Positions 11,222-21,561 of a stretch of 64,000 nucleotides of DNA are shown here, in pieces. Each line of letters opens with the position of its first letter. Within the stretch, counting starts at the first letter, position 1. Below the pieces are notes generated by a model. It had not been told where the DNA came from. It ran no database searches and saw only the letters and a program-made list of their open reading frames with translations. A program made the translations under genes and the position numbers. Origin of the DNA: Paulownia fortunei (lineage: Eukaryota > Streptophyta > Magnoliopsida > Lamiales > Paulowniaceae); NCBI GenBank assembly GCA_019321725.1, contig CM033118.1, positions 9,326,071-9,390,070 of the forward strand, read 5' to 3'.

Positions 11222-13456
11222 TGTTGGGTTCGCTATAATCGCAGGGGTATACGCAGCGGAAAATTAAAATTTTTATCAAACATAAATTTAACCCCTTTGA
11301 TTCGAAAGCGATTTTAACGATCGCGCTTATTCAAGTGAATATATATATAAATATAAAATCGGATTATACCTTTCGTGCACTCCGGTTGTTGTAGGGAATG
11401 AAGCAATCAATTGCTTATCCTGGACTATCAGAACTCGCAGGGATCCAAGTGTCTCCCCTCTATCAGGTCCACGATACGGAAAGCAACACCAATCAAAAGG
11501 ATTCGCTAGTATCCTTTTAATTGTTTACTAATCTAGAACCGGAGTATATTTTCAAGAACAATAAAGATTGATTCTTTATGTTCTTGAAACAATAATATGA
11601 AGAAAATAACAAGAAACTGATTTTCTTTTTTTTTTCTTTTCTTTTTCTTGAAGAGTAAAAATAGAAGACTTTAAACAAAATATTTTTTGCTCAAATTTTT
11701 GAATTGAATTATGTAATTTTCATCCTCATATATATATATAGGGTTGAAAATTTTAATCCTTTTCCAACTCTTGGAAAGTTTTTCTATTTTGAACTACAAA
11801 ACCTTATCTTGGAGGATTCCAAATCTTTCAAGAACTCTTCTTTTTTTTCACTCTTCTATTGTATGTGGACTAATTTGAGACTACATTAATCATCAAAACT
11901 GTCTACATACATTGTTGATATTAATTTGAACTCTTCAAATAATATCAAGATAGATATATATATCATATATATATACTATAATTATATTATACATAAATTA
12001 AATCTTAGTGGCCTATTTTATCCTATAAAATTGGTCACTTTATTTATTTATCTATAAATATGTTAATTAAATAAATCATATTTATTTAATTTATTCTCTT
12101 CATACTTTAGTGGGCTTCTTAAGTGATCCACATTTATTTTGGGCTTGGACTCAAAAATCCCCAAATCAATTCAATTGATTCAATCCCAATTTAATCAATC
12201 CAATTGATTAATTTAATTTACTCCAATTGGGCTTCCTAATCAAATTAGGTCCAATTAAATAATCCAATTACTTAATTGAATAATTTAATTTAACTATTAA
12301 ATTAAATAGAACCCTTAATTAATTAATTGATCAGTATTAATTAATTAATTTCCAACCATTGGATAAAATCTAAAATTAAAAATGTTACTTTTCATAAAGA
12401 TGTGTGACCCTCTTAGGTTCACTACTAAGCTAGTAGTGGGTTTGCAACATTTACAGCTTATGAATAACAATTATTCCAATTAATTAATCCAATTAATTAA
12501 TCCGCTTGGAATCAACTCCTTAATTTCAAGAACCTCACTATCCATGAAAACACCTAGCAAGTAATCATGGCAAACTAGTCTTAGGTGAAATAGCGAGTAA
12601 ACCTATTTCAGTTGCGAGTACCATACACGTACGGTCCTTTCGACAGCTAATCTCCTGATTGAATCTAAGGCATGAATTATAAGTCGAAACCCTAAATGAT
12701 TCAATTGCTGTGATCCCATTTCAAGTTCCAATGATTCTTGATGAATCATAATTCATTCTGCCTTGGCCAAGGTCTTTGAATCACGAACTATGAAAACACA
12801 GGAGATTCCCTTGTTTAAAAAAAAACAAGTGTCGAATTCTATGTTGGCCACTGACAAACCTCCATGCACACCAGTGCAACACCCAACATACCCCCTTTGT
12901 GATTGTCAAGCAATCAGAAGATATATCAAAGTGCTGTAGGATGCACACAAGGCTACCATCGTGCCTCAAGTCTAAGGACTAGTCGTGTACTATCGCAACA
13001 CAGAAATTCTTATTTCGACGGGCAAAGCCTCCAACTAAGAATTTCTTGCGGGCCATATTCGGTGTACTTGTTCCCTAACAAGCACCCACATATATGCACT
13101 TACGTCTCTACGCTAATGCCAATGGAATGTGACATCCTCGTCTCACGAGCATGCATTATATGTACGAGTCTTACTGAGCTATTTGATATCCCATCTCAAA
13201 AAACTCTCGACTCGGAACTTATTTAAAACCAAAGCCTTAGAGGCATGTTCCATGATCGCCATCATATGCGCGACCATGCCCCGTAGCTAAATTTGGTCTA
13301 AGGACTTTATCTAATGTGCAGAAATAAAAAATGCAAGACATAAGATAAAGAAAATGCCATTTTTATTAATATGATTCCCAATAAGATTGTCTTTACAAAA
13401 GCAAAAGAGTATAATATACCCAATCTAATTGGGGCGTTGGGCATCCTACTCTAACA
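11222..13456 (-). repeat. 3' LTR of copia copy 1 (2235 bp)
   Basis: On the plus strand it runs from TGTTGGGTTCGC to CCTACTCTAACA; read on the minus strand it is TG...CA. It is nearly identical to 19066-21289. The differences seen are mostly short indels, for example an 18-base AATTAATTAATCC-type run near 12480, 'taccat' versus 'tagtaccat' near 12620, and a few bases near 13115. The open frame at 12903-13226 and its partner in the other LTR are conserved only because the LTRs are duplicates. Confidence 0.95.
11728..11742 (-). promoter_or_regulatory. TATA-like tract in the 3' LTR of copy 1
   Basis: CCTATATATATATATG on the minus strand. The equivalent position in the 5' LTR (19573-19585) would be the active promoter. 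Microsatellite slippage has changed its length between the two LTRs. Confidence 0.5.
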
Positions 13457-13469
13457 ATCTCCCACTTGC
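13457..13469 (-). other. Polypurine tract of copia copy 1
   Basis: On the minus strand CAAGTGGGAGATT lies directly before the 3' LTR (TGTTAGAGTAGG). This purine-rich sequence primes plus-strand DNA synthesis. It overlaps the region just after the RNase H stop codon. Confidence 0.85.
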
Positions 13470-13470
13470 C

Positions 13471-15024
13471 CTAGCTCCAATTGCCCATGTATCTAAGGCC
13501 TATCTTCTCAAGATGTCCGTCGAATATCTTCTGTGCTAAGGGCTTAGTAAGTGGGTCTGCTACATTTTCTGCTGAGGCAACTCGATCCACAATGACGTCG
13601 CCTCTACCAATAATCTCTCTGATCAAGTGATATCGTCTCATTATGTGCTTGGATCTTTGATGAGATCTTGGCTCTTTTACTTGCGCAATAGCTCCATTAT
13701 TATCACAGTAAATCATAACTGGATCAACAATGGATGGAATTACATCCAACCCTTGGATGAAATTTCTAATCCAAACAGCTTCTTTTGCTGCATCTGATGC
13801 AGCAATATATTCAGCTTCGGTGGTAGAGTCTGCAGTCGTCTCTTGCTTGGAACTCTTCCAACTGACCGCACCACCATTCAAGGTGAATATGTATCCGGAC
13901 ATGGACTTTGAGTCATCTATATCGGACTGAAAACTAGAGTCTGTATATCCCTCCAGTTTTAGTTCTCCATTGCCGTATATCAGAAAGATATCCTTAGTCC
14001 TTCTCAAGTACTTGAGGATCATCTTAACGGCTTTCCAGTGTTCTTCTCCTGGATTGGACTGATATCTGCTCGTGACACTCAGAGCATGTGCTATATCAGG
14101 CCTTGTACATAACATTGCATACATTATGCTCCCTATTGCAGAAGCATAAGGTATGCGAGCCATCTTTTCTCTCTCTTCAGGTGTCTTAGGAGACATAACT
14201 TTAGAGAGTGAAACCCCATGACTCATAGGCAGAAATCCTCTCTTGGATTCCTCCATGCTAAACCTTTTTAGCACTTTGTCTATGTACATGGACTGGGATA
14301 GTCCGATCATCCTTCTGGATCTATCTCTATAGATCTTTATCCCTAGGATAAAAGATGCATCTCCCAAGTCCTTCATGGAAAACTGATTAGATAACCAAGT
14401 CCTCGTTGACTGCAACATCCCTACATCATTCCCAATGAGTAGGATATCATCAACGTAGAGCACAACAAATGTAACTGCACTCCCACTAACCTTCTTATAG
14501 ACACATGGTTCATCCGGGTTCTTATGAAAGTCAAACATTTTGATCGTTTCATCAAACCGGATGTTCCAACTCCTCGAAGCTTGTTTGAGTCCATAAATGG
14601 ATCTCTGGAGCTTGCAAACCTTTTGCTCGCTCCCGCTGGATATGAAGCCTTCTGGCTGCTTCATGTAGATCTCTTCCTTAATGTTTCCATTAAGGAAAGC
14701 GGTCTTCACATCCATTTGCCATATCTCATAGTCATAATATGCAGATATGGCTAACAGTATCCGTATGGATTTAAGCATCGCTACTGGTGAAAAAGTTTCC
14801 TCATAATCAATTCCTTGCTTCTGAGTATAACCTTTTGCTACCAATCGTGCCTTATAGGTTGCTACCTCTCCATCTACTCCAAGCTTCCGCTTGTAGACCC
14901 ATTTGCAGCCAATGGGAACAATTCCCTGTGGTGGGTCCACCAAAGTCCATACCTTGTTGGAGTACATAGAGTCCATTTCGGACTGCATAGCTTCTTGCCA
15001 CTTCTTCGAGTCGATGTCAGACAT
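13471..15024 (-). CDS. Copia reverse transcriptase and RNase H
   Basis: A 517-residue open frame covers the C-terminal part of the copia polyprotein. RT fills about residues 20-265, with [11 protein letters not shown], the first catalytic Asp in [11 protein letters not shown] (D105), [12 protein letters not shown] and the YVDD box (D192, D193). RNase H covers about residues 350-470, with [10 protein letters not shown] (D362), [11 protein letters not shown] (E403) and YCDNNGAIA (D441), and the frame ends DPLTKPL...GNWS. All catalytic residues checked are present. The Met start is only an open-frame start; the real protein begins upstream in another frame (NDPEAGEA is readable just before it). 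A frameshift near 15048 separates it from integrase. It would copy the element RNA in virus-like particles. Confidence 0.95.
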   Translation of the reverse strand: MSDIDSKKWQEAMQSEMDSMYSNKVWTLVDPPQGIVPIGCKWVYKRKLGVDGEVATYKARLVAKGYTQKQGIDYEETFSPVAMLKSIRILLAISAYYDYEIWQMDVKTAFLNGNIKEEIYMKQPEGFISSGSEQKVCKLQRSIYGLKQASRSWNIRFDETIKMFDFHKNPDEPCVYKKVSGSAVTFVVLYVDDILLIGNDVGMLQSTRTWLSNQFSMKDLGDASFILGIKIYRDRSRRMIGLSQSMYIDKVLKRFSMEESKRGFLPMSHGVSLSKVMSPKTPEEREKMARIPYASAIGSIMYAMLCTRPDIAHALSVTSRYQSNPGEEHWKAVKMILKYLRRTKDIFLIYGNGELKLEGYTDSSFQSDIDDSKSMSGYIFTLNGGAVSWKSSKQETTADSTTEAEYIAASDAAKEAVWIRNFIQGLDVIPSIVDPVMIYCDNNGAIAQVKEPRSHQRSKHIMRRYHLIREIIGRGDVIVDRVASAENVADPLTKPLAQKIFDGHLEKIGLRYMGNWS

Positions 15025-15043
15025 CGCCTCTCCAGCTTCTGGA

Positions 15044-16315
15044 TCATTCCAAGGGGAGTCCCTCTTCTTTGTTCTCTAACAACAAGTTGTACCTCTTAGG
15101 TACCCTTGAGACCCTTTCGGATCTTCGAAGAGATTGTGCCTTAGAGGGTCCAGCATCAGCTGGTATACCATTTACTGCGTCAGTTGGGGTGTTCTGTGGT
15201 TCTTGAACCTCTTCAAGTTCTACGACATTGTCACTTCCATCTGAAAGAAATTCTTCTTCAAGGAAGGTAGCATTCCTCGAAACAAACACCCTTTGTTCCG
15301 TGGCATCATAGAAATAGTATCCAATAGACTCCTTTGGATACCCCACAAACTTGCATAAGCTGGATCTCATATCCAACTTATCTCCCACTAGCTGCTTCAC
15401 ATAAGCAGCACACCCCCATACCCTAAGGTATTTATAGGAAGGTGTCTTTCCATACCACATCTCATATGGTATTTTAGGGACGGCTTTAGATGGCACCCTG
15501 TTTAATAGGTATGCCGCCGTTTCTAAGGCATAGCCCCAGAATGAAAGAGGTAATGAAGTGAAGCTCATCATAGATCTAACCATGTCCAACAAGGTTCGAT
15601 TCCTGCGTTCCGCAACTCCATTGAGTTGGGGAGTAGCAGGAGGAGTCCACTGTGAGAGAATCCCATTCTCTTTTAGATAATCTAAAAATTCTGTGCTTAA
15701 GTATTCACCTCCTCGATCAGATCGAAGAGTTTTTATACTTAATCCAGTTTGTTTCTCTACTTCAGTTCTGAATTCTTTGAACTTTTCAAATACTTCAGAC
15801 TTGTACCTTAAAAGGTACACATAACCATACCTAGAGAAGTCATCGGTAAAGGTTAAGAAGTAGTTATAGTTCCCACGGGCACTAACATTTAGTGGCCCAC
15901 ATACATCTGTATGGATCAAATCCAATAGATGCTTGGCTCGCTCCACTTGTCCAACAAATGGAGATTTGGTCATCTTTCCTTTGAGGCAGGATTCACAAGT
16001 TGGTAGTTCTTGCTCTCTCGTTAGATCAAGCAATTGTGCCAATTTGTTAATTCTTTTCTCAGAAATATGTCCTAATCTTGCGTGCCACAGGCTCATTGAA
16101 CTATGATTATCTAATTTTCTTTTATGTTGTTGAATTGTGAAAATGGGGTTATGGGGAGTAATAGTATATAAACAATTCGTCAAAGAACCAGAATATATAA
16201 AATCAGAACGTTTGAAAATGGAACAATTTCCATTCTCAATGGTAAATCTAAAACCTTCTCTATCCAAAACTGGAATAGAGATAATGTTCTTAATAATATT
16301 GGAACAAAAAGACAA
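15044..16315 (-). CDS. Copia integrase (with GAG-pre-integrase zinc domain)
   Basis: A 423-residue open frame. The pre-integrase HHCC zinc finger is H78 and H83 (in WHARLGH), C107 and C110. The integrase core has the D,D,E triad at D137 ([10 protein letters not shown]), D200 (RSDRGGEY) and E236 ([12 protein letters not shown]). Downstream are [17 protein letters not shown] and WGCAAYVK, the usual copia C-terminal part, then [18 protein letters not shown] leading towards RT. It would insert the cDNA into the genome. The first 25 or so residues continue the frame of the previous ORF after a frameshift near 16300, so the Met start is not a true start. The end is also set by a frameshift near 15048. 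Confidence 0.93.
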   Translation of the reverse strand: MSFCSNIIKNIISIPVLDREGFRFTIENGNCSIFKRSDFIYSGSLTNCLYTITPHNPIFTIQQHKRKLDNHSSMSLWHARLGHISEKRINKLAQLLDLTREQELPTCESCLKGKMTKSPFVGQVERAKHLLDLIHTDVCGPLNVSARGNYNYFLTFTDDFSRYGYVYLLRYKSEVFEKFKEFRTEVEKQTGLSIKTLRSDRGGEYLSTEFLDYLKENGILSQWTPPATPQLNGVAERRNRTLLDMVRSMMSFTSLPLSFWGYALETAAYLLNRVPSKAVPKIPYEMWYGKTPSYKYLRVWGCAAYVKQLVGDKLDMRSSLCKFVGYPKESIGYYFYDATEQRVFVSRNATFLEEEFLSDGSDNVVELEEVQEPQNTPTDAVNGIPADAGPSKAQSLRRSERVSRVPKRYNLLLENKEEGLPLE

Positions 16316-16749
16316 TTATTTAAAACTATTACATAACCATTCTCTAAAGCCAGATTAACGGTCCCTATAGCTAATGCAGCAACTCTTGCTCCATTTCCCA
16401 TCCTAAGAACCGTTTCTCCTCCATCCAGCTTCCTACTTCTTGCCATCATCTGCAAATCATTGCAAATATGTGAGCCACAACCGGTATCTAATACCCAAGA
16501 AGTATTGTTAACCGACAAGTTAACTTCAACAAAATATATACCTGAACTCTTCAGGCTTGCAAGATACTCCTTGCAATTCCTCTTCCAGTGCCCTGGTTTG
16601 CCGCAGTAATGGCACTTGTCATTGGCTTGAGAAGAAACCTTTTTGACACCGCCCTTAGCTTTCAGCTTGTTGGGTTTAGAGGAACCCTTTCCCTTTCTTC
16701 TTTCCTTTCTTGGGCTTTTTAGCCTTTGATCCGGAAGAAGATCCAACAA
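16180..16749 (-). CDS. Copia nucleocapsid zinc knuckle and aspartic protease
   Basis: A 189-residue open frame. A Lys/Arg-rich start is followed by one CCHC knuckle, CHYCGKPGHWKRNC (C46, C49, H54, C59). The retroviral-type protease follows with active site WVLDTGCGSHIC (D88-T-G). The NC part would bind element RNA and the protease would cut the polyprotein. It overlaps gag (ends 16676) in another frame, and the true junction is a frameshift near 16700 in a run of G/A/T tracts. The last 40 or so residues are out of frame, because the protease reading continues in the integrase frame after about 16300. Confidence 0.9.
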   Translation of the reverse strand: MLDLLPDQRLKSPRKERRKGKGSSKPNKLKAKGGVKKVSSQANDKCHYCGKPGHWKRNCKEYLASLKSSGIYFVEVNLSVNNTSWVLDTGCGSHICNDLQMMARSRKLDGGETVLRMGNGARVAALAIGTVNLALENGYVIVLNNCLFVPILLRTLSLFQFWIEKVLDLPLRMEIVPFSNVLILYILVL

Positions 16750-17362
16750 GCAGAACCGGCTTGTCCTTTTTCATGGTGGACTCAGCCGTCTTTAACATGT
16801 TCACAAGCTCAGCGATACTAGTCTCCATGTTGTGCATGTTAAAGTTGACAACAAAGGTGTCAAATGATGGAGGCAGAGACTGCAGCAGAAGGTCCGTATA
16901 GAGTTCGTTCTCCATAACGACTCCAAGGGACGCCAGCCTTTCAATAAGGGCTATCATCTTCAATCCATGATCATGGACTGAAGAGCCCTCAGTCATACGA
17001 CATCTGAAAAGCTCTTTTGAGATCTGATATCTCGTCTGCCGAGTTCTTTCACCATACAACTCTTGTAGGTGAATGAGGATCCCATAGGCAGTATCTTGAT
17101 CCTCATTCTGCCTCTGCAGCTCATTTGACATCGATGCCAGCATGTAGCATCGAGCCTGCAGATTGTCATCAACATGACGTAAATAACCTGCATAATCCTC
17201 TGAAGTAATATCCTCCGGCGGTACCAAAGGAGGCGCAGTGTCGAGGACATATGCCCTCTTCTCTGACTGAAGAACTATCTTCAGGTTTCTTAACCAATCG
17301 ACAAAATTAGGTCCAGTTAATTTGTTTTGTTCAATGATTGTTGCAAGTGGATTCTTTGCCAT
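16676..17362 (-). CDS. Copia Gag capsid domain (UBN2/gag-polypeptide type)
   Basis: A 228-residue open frame. The start ATG has a good plant context (AAAATGGC) and is the first ATG after the long leader, so I take it as the polyprotein start. MAKNPLATIIEQNKLTGPNF is the typical copia gag N-terminus. It is followed by the UBN2 capsid-like region, including DTAYGILIHLQELYGERTRQ, SVHDHGLKMIALIERLASLG and LLLQSLPPSFDTFVVNFNM. The end (KAKKPKKGKKKGKGFL) is basic, and there the frame shifts relative to the zinc-knuckle ORF. It would form the virus-like particle shell. Confidence 0.93.
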   Translation of the reverse strand: MAKNPLATIIEQNKLTGPNFVDWLRNLKIVLQSEKRAYVLDTAPPLVPPEDITSEDYAGYLRHVDDNLQARCYMLASMSNELQRQNEDQDTAYGILIHLQELYGERTRQTRYQISKELFRCRMTEGSSVHDHGLKMIALIERLASLGVVMENELYTDLLLQSLPPSFDTFVVNFNMHNMETSIAELVNMLKTAESTMKKDKPVLLVGSSSGSKAKKPKKGKKKGKGFL

Positions 17363-18601
17363 TTTAGTAGAATAATCTACAAAATATGCAAGAAGCAGAA
17401 AATGAGTAAACTATGGGAAAAACATATTCATTTAATATAAGGTCTTTAATACTAAATGTCTCCCACTATTTTCTTCGAATTCCATCACCCCTAATGGAAT
17501 TTCGGGAAATCAAATTTCCTAGTGAGCTTGAGGTCCAATGAAAATATTTCACACCCCAATTTTATGAGCCCATGAAATATTTTTATCGGTAGTCAACTCT
17601 TTGACGATTGTATCACTATACAACCCTCAAGTTTGTTTTGCCTCACCTCTTCTCATATACCCCAATTTTATGAGCCCATATGGTACTAAGTGTCAAACAA
17701 TACCCATCAAACTTTCGTGTAGATAGAGCATCAAGATGTCCCACGACTCATGGTCAACATAATGACGATTCCATCCCACGAGCATCTCTATGCTTGGTAG
17801 AGATCACAGCTTTCCAACACAAGACCACCCCACGACTCATGGTCAGTGATCAAGTGCGGTAGCGGTCGTCATGTCTCTATCTTTGATGGTAGGCATGGAA
17901 CGATAGGTCCTACCTAACTTGTCCATTTTTGTTTGAAATCGAATTTTCAAAAAATTCTTTTACTTAATTTTAAAAATTAAGTGGGGTTTAATTTTATCCA
18001 AGACCTCATCATAATTTAAATTATGTTGGTTATTTAATGCATGACATCATAATATCATTCCACAAGCATAAAAGCATTAAATAAAATCCTAAGCATGCAT
18101 CTAATACATACTTAAATAAATGGATGATCATGAACCAGTCCTATGCGGTCCATTTGAGCCAAAAATGGACCTAAGGTCAGTCTAAGGGTAATAAAATGAA
18201 TAGAACCTATTCTATTACATAATTGTATCCCATACAATCATGGGCCTTCTTTTTTTATTCTCCTTCGTCTTCCAAAGAAAAAGAAAAACCTTACCTTCTA
18301 TTCTACTCTCTTTACAGAAAATAAAATAACTTACATAAATGAAATAAGAGGCTCACAGGCCCCATTTTAAAACCAAAAATATTAAATAAAACCAATCACA
18401 TTGGTCCAATGGCTCATGATCATCCCATACATGCTCATAATTAACATCATATGTAATTATCAAAATATGTAAATTTACCAAATTGTTAAACGCAATTTTT
18501 CTTTTAACTTGGTATAATTTTTAATTGCTTGAAAAATAATTTTTCTTTGAAAACAATTTTTCAGAAAAAATTAAAATTAACATTTAATTTTAATATTTCA
18601 G

Positions 18602-18900
18602 AAAAAAAAAAAAAAAAAAAAAAAAAAAAACGGACCCGGAACGACACGACGAGCAGCACCACTGCTGCCCGTCGGGCGCGCAGCCGGGCGCCCAGCGCCC
18701 GCTGTCGGGTGCGGGCGCCGGGTGACGGGTGCCCAGCGCCCAGCCGCGCCGGGTGACGGGCGACGGCGCCCAGCCCCGCGCGGTGACGGGCGCCAGCTGT
18801 GGGCGCCCGTGGCGCGCCGGCACCCGCTGCCGGTGCCTGCCCGCGCAGCCGTCGGGTGTCTGACACCCGACGCTGGCGAAATTTTTTTTTTTTTTTTTTT
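18602..18900. repeat. GC-rich island bounded by A29 and T19 tracts
   Basis: A29 lies at 18602-18630 and T19 at 18882-18900. Between them about 250 bp is extremely rich in G and C within otherwise AT-rich DNA. Inside are imperfect tandem units based on 'gccgggtgacgggcgcccagc' at about 18717-18747, 18748-18779 and 18780-18799. Copy 2 has a shorter, less GC-rich equivalent (48810-48955) without the long A and T tracts. The island and tracts therefore expanded in copy 1. ORFs in all frames here are low-complexity artefacts. Confidence 0.9.
18851..18871. other. Leader hairpin, GTCGGGTGTC-T-GACACCCGAC
   Basis: A perfect 10 bp stem with a one-base loop at the end of the GC-rich island. In copy 2 the equivalent (48923-48943) keeps a 9 bp stem (one T:G wobble on one strand) with a CTC loop, while surrounding sequence has diverged strongly. 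RNA forming this hairpin would lie in the 5' leader. It could act in dimerisation or packaging, but this is only inference. Confidence 0.6.
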
Positions 18901-19052
18901 CATATTTAAACAATTTAAATAAGCAATTAAAATTATTCCAATTAAAAATTTCTAAAATATGCAAAATCAAATTTTACATAATTAACATGAATTTAAACAA
19001 TTTAAAAACATGTAATCATAAATCCGAAATTCACTAAATAAGCGAAACCGAG

Positions 19053-19064
19053 GCTCTGATACCA
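19053..19064 (-). other. Primer binding site, initiator-Met tRNA
   Basis: On the minus strand TGGTATCAGAGC, the classic plant retrotransposon PBS complementary to the 3' end of initiator tRNA-Met. It lies one base inside the 5' LTR end at 19066. Confidence 0.93.
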
Positions 19065-19065
19065 C

Positions 19066-21289
19066 TGTTGGGTTCGCTATAATCGCAGGGGTATACGCAG
19101 CGGAAAATTAAAATTTTTATCAAACATAAATTTAACCCCTTTGATTCGAAAGCGATTTTAACGATCGCGCTTATTCAAGTGAATATATATAATAAATATA
19201 AAATCGGATTATACCTTTCGTGCACTCCGGTTGTTGTAGGGAATGAAGCAATCAATTGCTTATCCTGGACTATCAGAACTCGCAGGGATCCAAGTGTCTC
19301 CCCTCTATCAGGTCCACGATACGGAAAGCAACACCAATCAAAAGGATTCGCTAGTATCCTTTTAATTGTTTACTAATCTAGAACCGGAGTATATTTTCAA
19401 GAACAATAAAGATTGATTCTTTATGTTCTTGAAACAATAATATGAAGAAAATAACAAGAAACTGATTTTCCTTTTTTTTTCTTTTCTTTTTCTTGAAGAG
19501 TAAAAATAGAAGACTTTAAACAAAATATTTTTTGCTCAAATTTTTGAATTTAATTATGTAATTTTCATCCCTCATATATATATAGGGTTGAAAATTTTAA
19601 TCCTTTTCCAACTCTTGGAAAGTTTTTCTATTTTGAACTACTTCAAAACCTTATCTTGGAAGGATTCCAAATCTTTCAAAAACTCTTTTTTTTTTTCACT
19701 CTTCTATTGTATGTGGACTAATTTGAGACTACATTAATCATCAAAACTGTCTACATACATTGTTGATATTAATTTGAACTCTTCAAATAATATCAAGATA
19801 GATATATATATCATATATATATACTATAATTATATTTATACATAAATTAAATCTAAGTGGCCTATTTTATCCTATAAAATTGGTCACTTTATTTATTTAT
19901 CTATAAATATGTTAATTAAATAAATCATATTTATTTAATTTATTCTCTTCATACTTTAGTGGGCTTCTTAAGTGATCCACATTTATTTTGGGCTTGGACT
20001 CAAAAATCCCCAAATCAATTCAATTGATTCAATCCCAATTTAATCAATCCAATTGATTAATTTAATTTACTCCAATTGGGCTTCCTAATCAAATTAGGTC
20101 CAATTAAATAATCCAATTACTTAATTGAATAATTTAATTTAACTATTAAATTAAATAGAACCCTTAATTAATTAATTGATCAGTATTAATTAATTAATTT
20201 CCAACCATTGGATAAAATCTAAAATTAAAAATGTTACTTTTCATAAAGATGTGTGACCCTCTTAGGTTCACTACTAAGCTAGTAGTGGGTTTGCAACATT
20301 TACAGCTTATGAATAAACAATTAATTCCAATTAATTAATCCGCTTGGAATCAACTCCTTAATTTCAAGAACCTCACTATCCATGAAAACACCTAGCAAGT
20401 AATCATGGCAAACTAGTCTTAGGTGAAATAGCGAGTAAACCTATTTCAGTTGCGAGTAGTACCATACACGTACGGTCCTTTCGACAGCTAATCTCCTGAT
20501 TGAATCTAAGGCATGAATTATAAGTCGAAACCCTAAATGATTCAATTGCTGTGATCCCATTTCAAGTTCCAATGATTCTTGATGAATCATAATTCATTCT
20601 GCCTTGGCCAAGGTCTTTGAATCACGAACTATGAAAACACAGGAGATTCCCTTGTTTAAAAAAAAAAACAAGTGTCGAATTCTATGTTGGCCACTGACAA
20701 ACCTCCATGCACACCAGTGCAACACCCAACATACCCCCTTTGTGATTGTCAAGCAATCAGAAGATATATCAAAGTGCTGTAGGATGCACACAAGGCTACC
20801 ATCGTGCCTCAAGTCTAAGGACTAGTCGTGTACTATCGCAACACAGAAATTCTTATTTCGACGGGCAAAGCCTCCAACTAAGAATTTCTTGCGGGCCATA
20901 TTCGGTGTACTTGTTCCCTAACAAGCACCCACATATATGCACTTACGTCTACGCTAATGCCAAATGTGACATCCTCGTCTCACGAGCATGCATTATATGT
21001 ACGAGTCTTACTGAGCTATTTGATATCCCATCTCAAAAAACTCTCGACTCGAACTTATTTAAAACCAAAGCCTTAGAGGCATGTTCCATGATCGCCATCA
21101 TATGCGCGACCATGCCCCGTAGCTAAATTTGGTCTAAGGACTTTATCTAATGAGAAATAAAAAATGCAAGACATAAGATATAAAGAAAATGCATTTTTAT
21201 TAATATGATTCCCAATAAGATTGTCTTTATAAAAGCAAAAGAGTATAAATACCCAATCTAATTGGGGCGTTGGGCATCCTACTCTAACA
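19066..21289 (-). repeat. 5' LTR of copia copy 1 (2224 bp)
   Basis: The partner of 11222-13456, with the same ends. It supplies the promoter for minus-strand transcription. Read in plus orientation it shows many 'aattaattaatt' and 'ccaattgatt' blocks in the middle. These recur in every related LTR in the window (21562, 49138, 51201, 53741) and help to recognise the family. Confidence 0.95.
19573..19585 (-). promoter_or_regulatory. TATA box of the 5' LTR, copy 1
   Basis: On the minus strand CTATATATATATG lies about 510 bp from the LTR end next to the PBS. Copy 2 keeps a cleaner CTATAAATAG at the matching place (about 49672-49682), supporting it as the core promoter. Transcription would start roughly 30 bases downstream, giving U3 about 1.7 kb and R-U5 about 0.5 kb. 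Confidence 0.6.
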
Positions 21290-21295
21290 CTTTTT
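21290..21295. repeat. Target-site duplication, right copy (CTTTTT)
   Basis: Matches 11216-11221 exactly, directly outside the right LTR. Confidence 0.75.
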
Positions 21296-21561
21296 TCCAT
21301 CAACTTTAAGACAAGTTTAATTTTGAATTAAAATTTCTAATGGGCCTCCTATGAATCTCATTAGATTGGGCTTAGATTTTAATTATTCAATTAAGTCCCT
21401 AATTGATCCCCATAATTAAATAAGCCCAACTTAATTAATTGATTTAAATTAAATCATATTAGAAATTTATTAAATAATCTTATTGTATATTATGCCCAAT
21501 TTAATTAATTGATCACATTAATTAATTAACTTGATCACATGTAGTGCTCCTAATATATTAG
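21296..21561 (-). mobile_element. Older long-LTR fragment, right piece
   Basis: This continues the LTR begun at 10621. It has the family's typical blocks (GGGCCTCCTATGAATCTCATTAG, TGGGCTTAGA, then repeated AATTAATTGAT) and stops at TAATATATTAG, where another LTR starts. Its remainder is missing or lies in the short block after 24133. Confidence 0.45.

Larger units (their letters stand above)
17363..19052 (-). other. Untranslated leader of copia copy 1 (1.69 kb)
   Basis: This is non-coding DNA between PBS and gag. It contains two pairs of direct repeats: a 21-mer starting ACCCCAATTTTATGAGCCCA (17553-17573 and 17659-17679) and CCCACGACTCATGGTCA (17740-17756 and 17829-17845). Diverged forms of both occur at the same place in copy 2 (about 47730-48010). 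The half nearest the PBS holds a GC-rich island, described separately. Long leaders are known in BARE/Angela elements and may hold RNA packaging or dimerisation signals; that role here is inference. Confidence 0.85.
11222..21289 (-). mobile_element. Complete Ty1/copia LTR retrotransposon, 10.07 kb (Angela/BARE-like by motif), copy 1
   Basis: It has two long LTRs (11222-13456 and 19066-21289), flanking CTTTTT, a PBS matching the 3' end of initiator-Met tRNA, and a PPT. The minus-strand order is gag, zinc knuckle, protease, integrase, RT, RNase H, which is diagnostic for copia. LTRs over 2 kb and motifs such as [16 protein letters not shown] suggest the Angela/BARE group, which is an inference. 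The LTRs are nearly identical, so insertion was recent. The polyprotein is split into four frames by three frameshifts (near 16700, 16300 and 15048), so this copy is probably not autonomous as read. A second, older copy lies at 44696-53564. Confidence 0.95.

Noticed and set aside
12903..13226. A 107-residue ORF that reappears as 126 residues at 20746-21126
   Set aside because: The two are the same because the LTRs are duplicates. They are antisense to the element, and copy 2 does not keep the frame.
18631..18880. CpG island of a host gene promoter
   Set aside because: It lies between PBS and gag of a retrotransposon, and a reduced form occupies the same place in copy 2, so it belongs to the element.
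18529..18970. Six overlapping ORFs of 66-126 residues in the GC-rich island
   Set aside because: They arise from stop-poor GC repeats and poly-A/poly-T in every frame and strand. The product is low-complexity, and the region is a retrotransposon leader.
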